From contig DLBH01000063.1 in assembly GCA_002494165.1 (NCBI GenBank), forward strand, positions 1 through 13,483: 13,483 bases of DNA. Reading direction: 5' to 3'. Origin of the DNA: Lachnospiraceae bacterium UBA7026 (GTDB taxonomy: Bacteria > Bacillota > Clostridia > Lachnospirales > Lachnospiraceae). A model generated the notes under the pieces. The model saw nothing but the letters and a program-made list of their open reading frames with translations. It did not search any database and was not told where the DNA came from. Position 1 is the first letter of the stretch, and every line of letters begins with the position of its first letter. The position numbers were made by a program, and so were the translations under genes. Below, in pieces: positions 6,728 through 13,394 of the stretch.

Positions 6728-7945
6728 TTATTCCTCAATCAGCCTAACCAGCTCTTTGGCTGCGGTCAGGGCGAATTCCGGGTCGTTGATGTTGTTGTCC
6801 ATCTCGACAATCTTAACCTTGTCATTGGAAATGTTATCTTTGATGGTGGCATAGAGGGTTTCTCTTTCTTCCGGTCCATTGAAGGGCTGGCCCTCAGCGT
6901 CGATCATGGACACACCCTTTTTGGGAAGGAGGATAACGATTTCTCTCTCTGCCTTGTCCCACTTGTCTGCCAGCTCTTTGCCAATCTCAACATTTTCTTC
7001 TACGGTAGTCCGCATGAGGGTAATCTCCGGATTATGCTTGTAGAGGTTCCTGTCTTTATATTTTTCCGGAACCGAATCCATGGGACCGAAGTTACACATA
7101 TCACAGGCTCCCACGGAAGCAACCAGGGGAACACCTGCCCTGACAGGAGCAGCACACCGGTCCGGGCCGGCATTGAGGATGCCGCCGCAGATCTCATCGC
7201 ACCACTCTGTGGTGGTCAGGTCCAGGACTCCACTAAAGAAGCCTGCGTCCACCAGGGACTCCATGGTCCTGCCGCCGGTTCCGGTGGCATGGAATACCAG
7301 AACTTCATAACCCTTGTCTTCCAGGTAGGCCTTGGCCTGCTCCACACAAGGGGTGGTTACACCAAACATGGTGGCAGCGATCAAAGGCTTCTCATCGCCT
7401 GCGGCCTCTTCCTTGTCCTGGCCCAGGGTCAGCATACCTGCCACGGCATGAACCGCATTCTTGAAAATGATTTTCGATATTTTATTCAAGCCTGCCACGT
7501 CTACGATGGAAGGCATCATCATGATGTCACTGGTGCCTACATACCTGGCCACATCACCGGAGGCCATGGTGGAAACCATCACCTTGGGCACACCTACAGG
7601 AAGAGTCCTCATGGCCGGTGTCGCCAGGGCTGTTCCTCCTGAACCGCCCATGGAAATGATGCCGTCAAACTTACCTTCTTTGTAGAGTCTGGGCACGATG
7701 GCCTTGGTCCCTTTAGACATGACCTCTGTTCCCAGGGCCCGGTCCTTCTTTGCGGCTACTTCCTTGATGTCATATCCTGCTTCTGCTGCAACTTCCGCAT
7801 TGCTTACATCCGGTATAAAAGTCGGCTCAAATACTCCTGTATGAATCATATATGCCTTAAGGCCCAGGTCTTCGATCAAGCCTTTCACATACAGGAATTC
7901 AGGTCCTTTGGAATCAAAGGTTCCTAAAACCGCGATTGTTTTCAT
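6728..7945 (-). CDS. Tm-1-like ATP-binding protein (UPF0261 family)
   Basis: 405 residues, full length for the UPF0261/Tm-1-like family (PF06792 type). Visible signatures: AVLGTFDSKGPEF (5-17), HTGVFEP (35-41), the glycine loop ISMGGSGGT (97-105), STMASGDVARYVG (125-137), HATGTGGRTMESL (219-231), and LDLTTTEWCDEICGG (241-255). The fold resembles two Rossmann-like halves, and ATP binding has been reported for the tomato homologue; the bacterial reaction is unknown. It is cytoplasmic. The chosen ATG at 7945 has AAAGGAG 6 nt upstream; an ATG two codons earlier (7951) would overlap that site. Its partner TIM-barrel gene follows. Upstream lies a structured leader with a 13-bp closing stem and U run, and paired direct repeats, suggesting control at both initiation and elongation. 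Confidence 0.9.
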   Translation of the reverse strand: MKTIAVLGTFDSKGPEFLYVKGLIEDLGLKAYMIHTGVFEPTFIPDVSNAEVAAEAGYDIKEVAAKKDRALGTEVMSKGTKAIVPRLYKEGKFDGIISMGGSGGTALATPAMRTLPVGVPKVMVSTMASGDVARYVGTSDIMMMPSIVDVAGLNKISKIIFKNAVHAVAGMLTLGQDKEEAAGDEKPLIAATMFGVTTPCVEQAKAYLEDKGYEVLVFHATGTGGRTMESLVDAGFFSGVLDLTTTEWCDEICGGILNAGPDRCAAPVRAGVPLVASVGACDMCNFGPMDSVPEKYKDRNLYKHNPEITLMRTTVEENVEIGKELADKWDKAEREIVILLPKKGVSMIDAEGQPFNGPEERETLYATIKDNISNDKVKIVEMDNNINDPEFALTAAKELVRLIEE

Positions 7946-7977
7946 AGTCATCTCCTTTCTGGGGAAATAGAACACTG

Positions 7978-7997
7978 GAGCAGGCTGTTTCCTGCTC
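7978..7997 (-). promoter_or_regulatory. hairpin between the leader U run and the ribosome binding site
   Basis: GAGCAGG (7978-7984) and CCTGCTC (7991-7997) form a perfect 7-bp stem with a 6-nt loop. On the minus-strand transcript it follows the U7 run of the larger leader structure and precedes the AAAGGAG site of the Tm-1-like gene by about 20 nt. It may be part of the same switch. Confidence 0.45.
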
Positions 7998-8004
7998 AAA
8001 AAAA

Positions 8005-8104
8005 TACTTTCGGAAATGTTTACAGGATATAGATCTATATACCAGCTAAAGCATCGGATGCTATCGTCGGTATCTTTATTCTATAAAGGATATTTCCGAA
8101 AGTA
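8005..8104 (-). ncRNA. candidate structured leader / attenuator upstream of the Tm-1-like gene
   Basis: Perfect 13-bp arms TACTTTCGGAAAT (8005-8017) and ATTTCCGAAAGTA (8092-8104) enclose 74 nt. On the minus strand the closed stem is followed directly by TTTTTTT. Inside, in transcript order, are CTTTAT-AGA-ATAAAG; an ATACC/GGTAT stem around AGCAT-CCG-ATGCT (loop region 8050-8062); and the perfect palindrome ATATAGATCTATAT (8027-8040), whose pairing overlaps the GGTAT arm, so two structures compete. A multi-branch core closed by a stem that is itself terminator-like is what leader riboswitches and attenuators look like. I do not recognise it as a known class. Alternative: a complex terminator for the upstream gene, or DNA operators (each arm contains a near-palindromic TTTCnGAAA). 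Confidence 0.5.
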
Positions 8105-8106
8105 AA

Positions 8107-8135
8107 TGTGTTTAAATTTCTTATATTTGTGTTTA
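8107..8135. promoter_or_regulatory. paired direct repeats 21 bp apart, candidate AraC-type binding site
   Basis: TGTGTTTA occurs at 8107-8114 and 8128-8135, 21 bp apart, i.e. two helical turns on the same DNA face, as in classical AraC half-sites. It lies between the AraC-fusion gene and the Tm-1-like gene. A TATAAT at 8142-8137 on the minus strand adjoins it. A related TGTGTTT occurs near 6520, upstream of the stand-alone TIM-barrel gene. Confidence 0.4.
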
Positions 8136-8316
8136 TATTATATTTGAGATGGTTATTTTTTATAATAGTTGTCTTTATGTTTTATTTATAAATTATCAGA
8201 CATTTTCTATGTTAAGTTATGTTTTTCTGTCTATTTTTCTTATTCTTTTTAAACGTCTGTCTTAGGCTATGGTACCTTCTACAAACTATTTTGTCTCTTT
8301 CCTCAGTCTTTCCACT

Positions 8317-8488
8317 AGTTTTATCTGCTGTTTTTTCTTCAGTAATTAGCTGCTGATTCTTCTTTAGTATTTTCTGTTGGTTCTTCCTCAGTAATTACCT
8401 GCATGTTTCTCCTCAGTTTTGCCTGCTGGTTTCTCTTCAGTTTTGCCTGCTGGTTTCTCCTCAGCTTTGTCTGTAGATTACACTTCTA
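8317..8488 (-). repeat. 24-nt tandem repeat array running through the stop codon of the AraC fusion
   Basis: Copies at 8417-8440 and 8441-8464 differ at one of 24 positions; the copies at 8393-8416, 8368-8392 and 8344-8367 are progressively diverged. On the minus strand the unit reads as KTEEKPAG, in the same frame as the AraC-fusion protein, whose own C-terminus contains KPEEETAG. The TAA at 8478-8480 interrupts the array; the frame then stays open for 29 codons. Confidence 0.75.
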
Positions 8489-9701
8489 TTATTCCAGCGG
8501 TTTCTTCTTCCGGTTTTCTGGCAGCTTTTCTCCAGCCGACAGGAGACAGGCCGGTATATTTCTTAAAAATCTTGGAAAAATGGGCATAGTCTTTATAGCC
8601 TACCCGCTCGGCGATCTCCCGGCAGCCCACGCGGGACTCCTCCAGCATCTTCTTGGCCTTGGCCAGGCGAAAGCGGACCATATATTCAGAGAAGCTGATG
8701 CCCATCTCCTTCTTAAAATTGATGCTAAGATAGGAAGGGGACACATGGGCCAGAATGGCCAGGTCACTGAGCTGGATCTCCCGGTTATAATTATCCTCTA
8801 TATAATGCTTGATATAGTCGATATAATTGCCGGAATGCCAGTCCCCGTTCAAGAGGGCCGTGACCGGATCGTCCTCCTTGAAGCTGCCGCCGCTCTTGAA
8901 GGCCCTGGTGGTATTATAGAGGGCCCGCTCTATGGGGATCCGGTCAAAGCTGGACCCGCCCATAAAGCCCTGGCAGGCAGTGTGGTTATAAAGGTACTGC
9001 ATTTCCACCGGGGTATTGGCCGAGCCGCCGTAGATCATGCGGATCACATGGGGCGCCTTGTCCTGGCAGTAGGCATAGATCTCCTCGGTTCTCCTCCGGG
9101 ACTCCTCCAGGCTGATATAATTCCTGGCTCCCAGGTAACCTCCCTTGGTCATGCCAAAGTGGACACAGATGACATCAGCCCCGGCTTCCAGCATCTTTTT
9201 AGCCTCCTCCAGACTGGTCACAAAGGCGACCGTGAAGAGGTCCAGGTGGTGGGCCAGGTTGACGGCCTCCACCTCTAGGTCATAACTGGTTCCTTCCTCC
9301 TCCAAGCTCTCCCGGAACTGACCGTCCACCAGGGCCAGGGTGGGGAAATTCACGATGCCGGAAAAGCCGTTATCCCGGATCTCCTTAAGATATTCATAGA
9401 TATGGATGGATGGGTCTGAAGCCATAAGGCCGAAGAGGATGGGCACATCCTTAATAATGGGAAATAATTCCTTCTGCCCCATCTCCATGACCGTGTCATT
9501 ATTGTTACCGTAGCAAAGATAGCTGGTATAAGAGCTCCTCCCCATGATCCGGTAACGGCCGGCACTGAGGGCCAGCAGCAGGTCTGCCCCGCCCATGGCC
9601 ACATAGCGGGCGGTCATACCAGACCCCACGGAGGCCCCGATGATATGACCGTTGACATTAATCTGGGCATGCAGTTTTTTTAAAATCGTCTCTCTATCCA
9701 T
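8478..9701 (-). CDS. TIM-barrel (PEP-hydrolase-like) domain fused to an AraC-type DNA-binding domain
   Basis: 407 residues in two parts. Residues 1 to about 270 are a complete TIM-barrel domain of the same family as the stand-alone protein at 5660-6490: compare SAGRYRIMGRSS (46-57), YGNNNDTVMEMG, NFPTLALVDGQFRESLEE (118-135), ADVICVHFG (175-183) and GFMGGSSFDR. Residues about 292-392 are an AraC/XylS domain with two helix-turn-helices (LSDLAILAHVSPSYLSINFK and REIAERVGYKDYAHFSKIFK). CHGGP of the paralogue is replaced by IYGGS (223-227), so the barrel may bind without catalysing (inference). Likely a regulator sensing the pathway metabolite; paired direct repeats lie downstream of it, before the Tm-1-like gene. 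ATG has AAAGGGG 6 nt upstream. The C-terminal tail (RKPEEETAG) is the first copy of a 24-nt repeat that continues past the stop. Confidence 0.88.
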   Translation of the reverse strand: MDRETILKKLHAQINVNGHIIGASVGSGMTARYVAMGGADLLLALSAGRYRIMGRSSYTSYLCYGNNNDTVMEMGQKELFPIIKDVPILFGLMASDPSIHIYEYLKEIRDNGFSGIVNFPTLALVDGQFRESLEEEGTSYDLEVEAVNLAHHLDLFTVAFVTSLEEAKKMLEAGADVICVHFGMTKGGYLGARNYISLEESRRRTEEIYAYCQDKAPHVIRMIYGGSANTPVEMQYLYNHTACQGFMGGSSFDRIPIERALYNTTRAFKSGGSFKEDDPVTALLNGDWHSGNYIDYIKHYIEDNYNREIQLSDLAILAHVSPSYLSINFKKEMGISFSEYMVRFRLAKAKKMLEESRVGCREIAERVGYKDYAHFSKIFKKYTGLSPVGWRKAARKPEEETAGIIEV

Positions 9702-9962
9702 AGCTTTCCCCTTTTATATACTGGAAATCCAGCTGAGGTCTCTTTAGTAAACTGTTTAGTCTGCCTGATGTCCTTTCTAATCTGCTCTATGACTTTCCTG
9801 GTCTCTTAATAGCCTTCCTGATCTGCTTGATGGTTTCCTGGTTTCATTAATAAGCTTTTTGGTTTTCCTGATAGTATTTCTGCTTTTTTATTAAGCCTTT
9901 TTATCTGCCTGATGGCCTTTCTGTTTATTATTAATGGACTCACTAATCTGCTATGTCTGCCA
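9702..9962 (-). repeat. degenerate ~20/41-nt repeats between kinase and AraC-fusion genes
   Basis: On the minus strand, CATCAGGCAGAT, CATCAAGCAGATCAGGAAGG, CATAGAGCAGATTAGAAAGG and CATCAGGCAGACTAAACAG alternate with blocks like TATTAAGAGACCAGGAAAG and TTATTAATGAAACCAGGAAA, giving a period near 20-21 nt and a higher-order period near 41 nt. Frequent stops in all frames exclude coding. It forms the leader of the AraC-fusion gene. Confidence 0.55.
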
Positions 9963-10856
9963 TTAAATATATCTGTTTAAAATATTTACCACACTGGCCA
10001 GATAGCCCCGGCCGAAAAGGTTGAGGTGGTTAAGCAGATGATAAAGATTATAGAGGTCCCGTCGGTCCTCATAGCCAGGATCCATGGGATACTGGTCCTC
10101 ATAAGCCCTGTAAAAGGATGCCGGGAAGCCTCCGAAAAGCTGGGTCATGGCCAGGTCCGCTTCCCGGTGGCCCACATAGACGGCCGGGTCGATGAGCCAG
10201 GCTTGCCCGTCAGATCCACAGATCACATTTCCTCCCCACAGGTCCCCATGGAGAAGAGATGGGCGTTCCGGCTCTATAAGTAAACGATCCAACTGATCCA
10301 GCAATGAGATCAACTTTTTCCTCTGACCGGAATTAAAATTCCTGCCTGCCATCCTGATCTGGGGCTCCAGCCTGGCCTCCCTGAAGAAGTCGATCCAGGT
10401 CCCGGCCGGCCGGTTGACCTGGGAACTGGCCCCGATATAATTATCCTCCGGGAAGCCATAGGCCTTGTCCGGGTCTCCGGAGAGGCCTTTTGTGTCGGCC
10501 AGGTGCATCCGGGCCAGATTCCTTCCCATCCCTTGCCAGTAATCCCCGGCCTTGCCATGGGCCTCTATATATTCCATGAGCAGGAAGGAAAAGCCTTCCT
10601 TACGGTCGATGCCATAGCCATAGATCCGGGGAACCGGTATGGCCCCGGTAGCTTTGATAGCCGCCAGGCCAGCCTCCTCAGCCCGGAAAAACCCAACATT
10701 TCCTATGCTGTTTTTCTTGAGGAAGAGCTTGTCTCCACCAGATAGATGGAGGCAGACCGCCTCATTGATATCCCCGCCATAAACCGGCTGCCGGCTGAGG
10801 ATCTCCCGGCCCTCCCCGCAACAGGCCCTAATAGCCTCTTTCAGACTTTGAAACAT
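9963..10856 (-). CDS. fructosamine kinase family protein
   Basis: 297 residues, full length for the fructosamine-kinase/ketosamine-3-kinase family (PF03881 type), within the aminoglycoside-phosphotransferase fold. Such enzymes phosphorylate ketosamines (sugar adducts on amines) with ATP as deglycation repair or for use of Amadori products. Visible: LFLKKN with the ATP lysine (47/48), RAEEAGLAAI (58-67), LLMEYIE hinge (92-98), YGFPEDNYIG (133-142), WIDFFREARLEPQ (154-166), catalytic loop LLHGDLWGGN (D205, N210) and LIDPAVYVGHREADLAM (D223). All catalytic residues are present. The start has AAAGGAG about 8 nt upstream and a promoter TTTACA-16-TATTAC (10909-10882). It is the first gene of the minus-strand cluster; whether it serves the Tm-1-like pathway or is independent is unknown. 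The mobile element ends just upstream of its promoter. Confidence 0.9.
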   Translation of the reverse strand: MFQSLKEAIRACCGEGREILSRQPVYGGDINEAVCLHLSGGDKLFLKKNSIGNVGFFRAEEAGLAAIKATGAIPVPRIYGYGIDRKEGFSFLLMEYIEAHGKAGDYWQGMGRNLARMHLADTKGLSGDPDKAYGFPEDNYIGASSQVNRPAGTWIDFFREARLEPQIRMAGRNFNSGQRKKLISLLDQLDRLLIEPERPSLLHGDLWGGNVICGSDGQAWLIDPAVYVGHREADLAMTQLFGGFPASFYRAYEDQYPMDPGYEDRRDLYNLYHLLNHLNLFGRGYLASVVNILNRYI

Positions 10857-10881
10857 TTTGCTTTCTCCTTTAAAATGCCTT

Positions 10882-10909
10882 GTAATATGCCCTGACAGCT
10901 ACTTGTAAA
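10882..10909 (-). promoter_or_regulatory. probable promoter of the kinase gene
   Basis: On the minus strand TTTACA (10909-10904), a 16-nt spacer and TATTAC (10887-10882). It lies 11 nt from the left end of the mobile element, so the element's end sits immediately upstream of the -35. Confidence 0.4.
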
Positions 10910-10970
10910 TATTATTTTTATTGTACCAAGTCGCTAACGCGACGGCTAGCGAAAGATACATGAAACCACC

Positions 10971-10989
10971 ATTTCTTTAAAAAAGAAAT
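10971..10989. repeat. subterminal hairpin of the element
   Basis: ATTTCTTT (10971-10978) and AAAGAAAT (10982-10989) form an 8-bp stem with a 3-nt loop. Together with the GTCGC hairpin at 10930-10943 it makes the left end unusually rich in dyad symmetry, as expected for single-strand transposition ends. Confidence 0.45.
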
Positions 10990-11063
10990 AGCAGTTGTTG
11001 TAATTATGTAGTATTGTTTAGATACCCCTATCAAAACAGCCACATAACAACTCCAACTGCTAT
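10988..11063. repeat. 10-bp inverted repeat in the element's left region
   Basis: ATAGCAGTTG (10988-10997) and CAACTGCTAT (11054-11063) are perfect inverted copies, with weaker TTGT...ATG/CAT...ACAA pairing just inside. They lie upstream of the recombinase and could be a recombinase binding pair or an mRNA leader fold. Confidence 0.45.
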
Positions 11064-11187
11064 GCTTAGTTTATCACGAATATCTCAACTATACAATTAC
11101 ATATCTTATATTTATCCCAGATCTCCACCTGGCAGTGCTCTGCATGTATCTGTTCTCTTTTCATTGATCACTTTCAGGAGGTTTTCT

Positions 11188-12048
11188 ATGGATTTCTTAA
11201 AACGTTATAAAAAAATGATCTCTCTTCGCGGGCTGACCAATCATACCGTGAAGTCTTATTGTACTTATATTTCGGCCTATCTTGATTATATCTCTGATAC
11301 CCTTCATAAGTATCCTTCACAGGTGACTTACAATGATCAGAGGAAGTTCCTTGATCATCTTAAAGAGTCAAGAGGTTTATCTGACCGAACTATCAATACT
11401 GCTATCTCCCAGATTCGCTTCTTTACTTTATATGTCCTTCATAAACCCTGGGATCCCACCCAACTCCCCATGAGGAAGTTTGACATTTATCTCCCTTATG
11501 TGCCTTCCCAGGAAGAAGCCAGGACCTTTATTGAGACCATCCCTGACATCAAAGTCAAAGCCATGGTCGCCCTCATGTATTCTTCCGGTCTCCGTGTAGG
11601 CGAAGTCTGTAATCTCAGGTATGAAGATATCCAGCGCAGGAATAAGCGGATCTATATCAGGCATGGCAAGAACCGGTCCGACAGGTTTGCCATCCTCTCT
11701 GACCATGCCTTGGATATCCTTACAGAGTACTGGTTTGCATGCGGCCGGCCGACCGGCTGGCTCTTCCCCAAACAGAGAGACCCCTCGCGCCCGATCGACA
11801 CTTTCTTTGTCTCCAGGCATATCCATGATCACGAAGAAGAGCTCGGCTGGCCCAAAAGGATCACCTGCCATACTTTCCGCCACGCTTTCGGGACCCATCT
11901 CTACGAAAACGGGGTCGATCTTATGACCATCAAGACGCTCATGGGCCATAAGTCTATCAGCTCCACCGTTATCTATGTCCATCTGGCTGTCGGTTCAAAG
12001 AATTCCCAGGTCAGCCCTTTTGACCAGATCGGAGACTTGTATGCATGA
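11188..12048 (+). CDS. tyrosine recombinase (phage-integrase family) of the IS91-like element
   Basis: 286 residues: an N-terminal SAM-like core-binding domain (about 1-90, MDFLKRYKKMISLRGLTNHT onward) and a C-terminal catalytic domain. All catalytic residues are visible: R136 in SSGLRVGEV, K161 in HGKNRSD, H228 and R231 in CHTFRHAFGTH, H254 in LMGHKSISST and nucleophile Y263 in VIYVHL. It should be able to cut and join DNA. The ATG at 11188 has AGGAGG about 6 nt upstream; the reading frame is open from 11014 but that extension lacks a ribosome site and looks non-coding. Its end overlaps the transposase start by 8 nt, so both are translationally coupled. Some IS91 members are known to carry such an upstream recombinase gene; its role may be to resolve circular or joint intermediates (inference). 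Confidence 0.9.
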   Translation: MDFLKRYKKMISLRGLTNHTVKSYCTYISAYLDYISDTLHKYPSQVTYNDQRKFLDHLKESRGLSDRTINTAISQIRFFTLYVLHKPWDPTQLPMRKFDIYLPYVPSQEEARTFIETIPDIKVKAMVALMYSSGLRVGEVCNLRYEDIQRRNKRIYIRHGKNRSDRFAILSDHALDILTEYWFACGRPTGWLFPKQRDPSRPIDTFFVSRHIHDHEEELGWPKRITCHTFRHAFGTHLYENGVDLMTIKTLMGHKSISSTVIYVHLAVGSKNSQVSPFDQIGDLYA

Positions 12049-13195
12049 ACACTCCGTAAAAGAAATATGGGATCTCTCCTATGACAGTTTCTCTTCCTCC
12101 GGCGCCTTCCAGTCAGATGTCCAGAAAAAGGCCTCTGCTGCCATCCTCGCATGCAAGACCGGCTCCCTTGGCTATAACATAAGCCTGTGTTCTGACTGCG
12201 GCTATACACAGATCCATAGCAATTCCTGCCGCAACCGCAGCTGCCCGAACTGCCAGGCTGTAAATAAAGAGATATGGGTCGATAAACGCAGGGCTGAAGT
12301 CATCGATGCCCCATACTTCCATGTGGTGTTTACTCTCCCTCATGAGCTTAATCCCCTGATCTACTGTAACCAGAAACTCCTCTATGGCCTGCTGCATCAA
12401 TGCAGTGCCCAGACTCTCCTGGAGCTTTCTGCTGATAAAAAGCATCTTGGGGCAACCCCGGGGATCATCCAGGTGCTCCATACCTGGGATCAGGAGTTAA
12501 ACTACCATGTTCATATGCACTGCATCGTTTCGGGCGGTGGCCTGACCATTGACCGTAAGATCAGAAAATCTGCCTCTTCTTTCTTTATCCCGGTCTATGT
12601 TTTAAGGGATAAGTTTAAAGGTAAATACCTTGCCTACCTTGACGGTCTTTTCAAAAGAGGGGATCTTAACTTCTCCGGTTCCTGTGAAAAGCTCAGGAAC
12701 ACATTTGAATGGAGAGAGTTTAAAAACAACCTCTATAATAAAGATTGGTGTCCTTATATCAAAGAGACCTTTAACCGCTTCGGGAACGCCATTGAATACC
12801 TGGGGCGCTATACCAACAAAATCGCAATAGCAAACGGCAGGATCCTTGAGATAACCGACACCAAAACCACCTTCTCAGCCAGGGCGAAAAAGCCCGGTGG
12901 ACCAAGAAGGAAGGTAACCCTGGAAAATACGGAATTCATACGGAGGTTCCTGATGCACGTGCTCCCTTCCGGGTTTCAGAAGATCCGTTATTACGGTTTC
13001 CTCAACAATCGTTGGAAATCAAGAAATCTTAAGTTGATCTTTAAGCTCCAGAACGGACAACGCTTCAGACGCAGGTATGAAAACATGGATATGGCAGATA
13101 TCCTTAAGGCTGTATGGGGGAGGGATATACACATCTGTCCCTGCTGTGGAAGCTGTGCGCTGGTAAATGTTGGAAGGATCTATGCACGAAAATGA
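12041..13195 (+). CDS. IS91-family HUH (Y2) transposase
   Basis: 384 residues, intact. An N-terminal zinc-binding domain carries C50, C53, H59, C63, C68 and C71 (LCSDCGYTQIHSNSC, then RSCPNC). The HUH-nuclease core follows: HVVFTLPHELN (94-104), the metal-binding HVHMH (H156, H158, H160) before CIVSGGG, and YLGRYTNK with two tyrosines four apart (Y253, Y257), the hallmark of IS91 Y2 enzymes that nick one strand and drive rolling-circle transposition. A cysteine-rich CPCCGSC lies near the C-terminus (366-372). The ATG at 12041 has GGAG 6 nt upstream and overlaps the recombinase stop by 8 nt; an upstream in-frame ATG at 11975 lies inside the recombinase and is less likely. Confidence 0.92.
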   Translation: MHEHSVKEIWDLSYDSFSSSGAFQSDVQKKASAAILACKTGSLGYNISLCSDCGYTQIHSNSCRNRSCPNCQAVNKEIWVDKRRAEVIDAPYFHVVFTLPHELNPLIYCNQKLLYGLLHQCSAQTLLELSADKKHLGATPGIIQVLHTWDQELNYHVHMHCIVSGGGLTIDRKIRKSASSFFIPVYVLRDKFKGKYLAYLDGLFKRGDLNFSGSCEKLRNTFEWREFKNNLYNKDWCPYIKETFNRFGNAIEYLGRYTNKIAIANGRILEITDTKTTFSARAKKPGGPRRKVTLENTEFIRRFLMHVLPSGFQKIRYYGFLNNRWKSRNLKLIFKLQNGQRFRRRYENMDMADILKAVWGRDIHICPCCGSCALVNVGRIYARK

Positions 13196-13215
13196 TCCTA
13201 TCCTGAATCACAGTG

Positions 13216-13257
13216 GCACTGTAAGATCTTTCCATATGGGAAGGTCTGGTTCAGTGC
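13216..13257 (+). other. two-tier hairpin after the transposase gene
   Basis: An inner stem AGATCTTTCC (13224-13233)/GGGAAGGTCT (13238-13247) with an ATAT loop (two G-U pairs) is enclosed by GCACTG (13216-13221)/CAGTGC (13252-13257). No U run follows, so a standard terminator is unlikely. The position 20 nt after the transposase fits a subterminal recognition structure of the element. Confidence 0.4.
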
Positions 13258-13394
13258 GCCCAAAAACAGTTCCCAAAAGCCTGACACACGAAAATTCCCG
13301 TTGGTTAAACTCATCTTATTATGAATCTGGCTAAATCCGGAGGATACAATCCCCATATAGACATAGTGGCAACCCGTCCGCGGCTTGGTACAAT

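Larger units (their letters stand above)
10920..13394 (+). mobile_element. IS91-like element carrying a tyrosine recombinase and an HUH transposase
   Basis: ATTGTACCAAG (10920-10930) and its exact complement CTTGGTACAAT (13384-13394) bracket the recombinase/transposase pair. Similarity continues inward, allowing a gap (TCGC...GACGG on the left against CCGC...GACGG on the right). CAAG, one of the known IS91 target tetranucleotides, lies at both ends. Subterminal structures include GTCGC-TAAC-GCGAC (10930-10943). IS91 elements transpose by rolling circle and make no target duplication, so the exact boundaries cannot be proven here. Both genes look intact. Confidence 0.6.

Noticed and set aside
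8344..8464. Repeat array resembling a CRISPR
   Set aside because: Units are directly contiguous without spacers, diverge gradually and are in frame with the upstream protein; no cas genes are present.
8403..9278. 291-codon plus-strand reading frame
   Set aside because: It is antisense to the AraC fusion, which has clear domain motifs; the apparent repeats in its start are the 24-nt array read backwards.
11014..11187. 58-residue N-terminal extension of the recombinase
   Set aside because: No ribosome site at its ATG; the ATG at 11188 has AGGAGG and matches the family's usual start.
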